A DNA stretch of 13,511 nt, taken from assembly GCA_013824385.1 (NCBI GenBank), contig PNNU01000041.1, positions 1-13,511 on the forward strand, written 5' to 3'. The DNA comes from Anaerolinea sp. Lineage in GTDB: Bacteria > Chloroflexota > Anaerolineae > Anaerolineales > Anaerolineaceae. Below the pieces are notes generated by a model that made no database searches, had not been told where the DNA came from, and was given only the letters and a program-made list of their open reading frames with translations. The translations under genes and the position numbers were made by a program. Below are positions 11,410-13,511 of this stretch, piece by piece. Within the stretch, counting starts at the first letter, position 1; each line of letters starts with the position of its first letter.

Positions 11410-13431
11410 TCATTTTACTATTTGATATACATTCACCGTTCCCATTGTGGTTGCAATTATGAGTGTTTTTCCATCTTGTGAAAGCGCCAGGTCAGTCACT
11501 TTTAATTCGTAATCGGGATGGGGAATTACTTTTATCAGTTGTATCAAGTGGTTGCCATGTGCATCCAGCACGCAGACTTGACCCGCATTGCTGCTGAAAC
11601 CCAGTGTAAAGAGTAAATTTCCATCCGTTGACTTGGGACCAAAAAACTCGCAACCATCAGGTTTATTCTCGGGTGATTTGTATTCGCCGATCAATTCACC
11701 GGTTTCAAGATTGTACAATTTATCATCAATATGAAGTTGCCGGCTATCGAAAGTCATTTCTGAAAATTCATTTGGGACAGAATAAATCGCATAATTTGTT
11801 GCACCTGAATTCACATCCCAATTCACCACAGCACCCCAACTTCCGAATCCAACAATTTGGTTGGTTCCTTTGATGAAATCCATATCATAAATAAAGATGC
11901 GTGAACTCACCGAATCACTTTCTTCTTGGATGGGGAACCCCCCGTCGCGGGCATTTACAATCGTTTCATCAAAGAAATGAAGGAATTCGCCGGTTTTTGC
12001 ATCCCATAGTTTTATTTTGCAGTCCTGTCCTGATGAAACGATATATTTCCCATCCGGGGAGAAAGTGATTGTGAATATTGCATAATCATGAGCTCGAAAA
12101 CTCAGGATTGTCTCTCCGCTGTCGATTTTTATTATTTTGATTACATTATTATCTGCAATGGCTATGAGATTGCTATCAATTGGAGATAAAGCGTATGAAA
12201 CCGCATCGAAAATTGAACTAATGGAGCCATCTTGCATGGAACGAACCTCGAGTAAGTCAGGTCGTTGTAATAACAAATACTTACCATCGGACGTAAATTC
12301 GATATGAGTTAGATTGTCATTGAAGTGCCATGTATTAGTATTATTTTCTTTATTGAAAATCTCTCGTAATTGGATCGAACCATCAACAAAGGCAATTAAA
12401 AGTGAGTTGCTATTTGGCTCATAGGCAAAGGTCTGAATTGGTTTTTCAAAGCTTCCAACTTTATCGATCAGCTTGCCGTTTTCTGCATCGTATATACGTA
12501 AAATATTGAAACGGCTGGTATTTCCATAGCTGGGGCTGTAAAGAATCGTTAGTGTATCTTCTGATGGCGAGAAAGAGGCTTCGTAAGGATGGTAAGCGAT
12601 TGGGCTATAAGCATTTCCGCATACTCCGATTGAATCGAGATCACAGCCCTCTGGCTGATGAGAATCATTGTAGCGTAAATAAAATGTTTCATCCGGGAGA
12701 GTGTAAAGGAGGGTTCCTGAAAGGGTGTCATAGATTTCCCTGTAGGAATATTCAATATCCATGTCGTTTTCGTCGTAATCACTGAATGACCTTAACTGTT
12801 TTGTCCCGTCTGGGGAATCCACAGTTATTTCTCCGTGATATTTGGATTGAGTTACGGAATTGATCCACTTCAATTCTGGAGGATCATCTACAACCTGACC
12901 GCTTGGAAAATTAAGTGTAGTGAATACTCCATCCTCTGCACTTAATTGAAGATAATTCCCGTCCTCGCTGAGAACCAATTGTGTAAAGTTGATCGGCGAA
13001 TTAAAAGGCACCCAGGTCGGAGCGCTGAGTAAATCATCTGCATTGTAGATCGCAAATCCAAAGGCGCTGGCAACGATAAATTGAGAGCCATCGGGGGTAA
13101 ATACAACTCCCAGGATCGTACCATGTCCCCATTGGGCCACTTGTGTCAGATTTTGAATATTCTCACTGTTGATTGCCTTACTGCTGGCGGGTATCGAAGT
13201 GCCTGCAAATATAGGAGTCGATGCCGGTAATTCAGTCCGAGGGGTCGCACTCGGTGTAGGGGTTAGGGTTGCCGTAACTGTTGGAGTTGGGGTTAATGTT
13301 ATATTGGCCGTCGCGATGGCAGCAGATTCGGTTGGCGTTACTGTGTTATTCGCGCTGTTTGGAGTACAACTTCCAAGAATAAGTGTCAATATGATCAGCA
13401 TGTAGAAGGTGACGGAGTACTTATAACGCAT
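11410..13431 (-). CDS. WD40-like beta-propeller lipoprotein
   Basis: A 673-residue surface lipoprotein. The signal peptide has RYK at the N-terminus, a hydrophobic core (about 8-19) and lipobox LGSC with Cys22. A Thr/Pro-rich linker (TPTPT and similar, about 28-70) then spaces the domain from the membrane. The rest shows repeated propeller blades: GTILGVVFTPDGSQFIVAS near the start, AHDYAIFTITFSPDGKYIVS followed by KIKLWDAKTGEFL in the middle, and VTDLALSQDGKTLIIAT at the end. SPDGK turns and one LWD are typical of WD40 repeats; length allows one or two propellers. The frame is open to 13482, but ATG at 13431 has GGGAGGA upstream and gives a normal signal. Function is unknown, probably protein binding outside the cell. 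The linker style is common in Anaerolineae. Its promoter would lie at or beyond the window edge. Confidence 0.82.
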   Translation of the reverse strand: MRYKYSVTFYMLIILTLILGSCTPNSANNTVTPTESAAIATANITLTPTPTVTATLTPTPSATPRTELPASTPIFAGTSIPASSKAINSENIQNLTQVAQWGHGTILGVVFTPDGSQFIVASAFGFAIYNADDLLSAPTWVPFNSPINFTQLVLSEDGNYLQLSAEDGVFTTLNFPSGQVVDDPPELKWINSVTQSKYHGEITVDSPDGTKQLRSFSDYDENDMDIEYSYREIYDTLSGTLLYTLPDETFYLRYNDSHQPEGCDLDSIGVCGNAYSPIAYHPYEASFSPSEDTLTILYSPSYGNTSRFNILRIYDAENGKLIDKVGSFEKPIQTFAYEPNSNSLLIAFVDGSIQLREIFNKENNTNTWHFNDNLTHIEFTSDGKYLLLQRPDLLEVRSMQDGSISSIFDAVSYALSPIDSNLIAIADNNVIKIIKIDSGETILSFRAHDYAIFTITFSPDGKYIVSSGQDCKIKLWDAKTGEFLHFFDETIVNARDGGFPIQEESDSVSSRIFIYDMDFIKGTNQIVGFGSWGAVVNWDVNSGATNYAIYSVPNEFSEMTFDSRQLHIDDKLYNLETGELIGEYKSPENKPDGCEFFGPKSTDGNLLFTLGFSSNAGQVCVLDAHGNHLIQLIKVIPHPDYELKVTDLALSQDGKTLIIATTMGTVNVYQIVK

Positions 13432-13511
13432 TAATCCTCCCAAAACCATGAGCGTATTTGATGATAACAGTAAACATGTCAATATTCTGTCTGTAAATTA
13501 CATAACAATAC

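Noticed and set aside
11217..11462. Forward open frame of 81 codons downstream of the promoter-like signal
   Set aside because: It starts with GTG without a ribosome site, reads through repeat copy E (VGWVRLLNPP) and overlaps the end of the lipoprotein gene.
1..13511. tRNA or rRNA genes
   Set aside because: No cloverleaf-like segment with a TTCRANNC T-arm plus acceptor pairing, and no rRNA-like sequence, was noticed on either strand by eye; a tRNA-finder run would settle it.

Overview
The window most likely comes from a member of the Chloroflexota (Anaerolineae-like). This is inferred from style, not from a marker gene. There are two surface lipoproteins with Thr/Pro-rich tails (one with a long TPTPT linker), a methionyl-tRNA synthetase with archaeal/eukaryotic-looking motifs, and many GC-rich hairpins scattered between genes. 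Core genes (pncC, glycosyltransferase, nucleosidase, metG) are clearly GC-richer than the AT-rich beta-propeller and HEAT-repeat genes, so the window mixes housekeeping and accessory DNA.

Layout. Positions 224-2712 (+) hold a probable operon: a CinA-C/PncC amidohydrolase, an MGDG-synthase/UgtP-type glycosyltransferase, and an MTA/SAH-nucleosidase-like protein. It converges on metG (2981-4786, -) across a hairpin-rich gap. Upstream of metG lies a 160-bp cluster of five adjacent hairpins. Next come a cytoplasmic beta-propeller-like hypothetical (5144-6001, -), a truncated duplicate of a flavin-reductase-like gene (6063-6247) and the intact gene (6332-6976, -). A bidirectional-looking terminator (7020-7070) separates these from a two-gene membrane operon (7111-8311, -). 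That operon is divergent from a TetR-type regulator (8467-9048, +), with a palindromic operator candidate between them. A nucleotidyltransferase of the aminoglycoside-adenylyltransferase type (9140-9967, -) with a clear terminator follows. The right end carries two lipoproteins on the minus strand: a HEAT-repeat protein (10177-11049) and a WD40-like beta-propeller protein (11410-13431).

How genes work together. The TetR gene and the two membrane genes form a plausible self-contained regulated module: repressor, six-helix membrane protein, and a four-helix protein with two identical His-spacing modules that suggest heme. The PncC-glycosyltransferase-nucleosidase operon joins salvage of damaged or by-product nucleotides with glycolipid synthesis. 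No direct functional link is evident.

The best unexplained structure is a dispersed inverted repeat (arms GGTGGGTTC/GAACCCACC, 6-7 nt loop). It occurs in three perfect-arm copies plus one variant and one degenerate copy. Two copies bracket the truncated gene duplicate, and three copies alter the apparent ends of neighbouring open frames. I see no CRISPR array, tRNA, rRNA, transposase, or recognisable defence or biosynthetic system. Several starts were moved from the longest open frame on ribosome-binding-site evidence, as stated in each entry.
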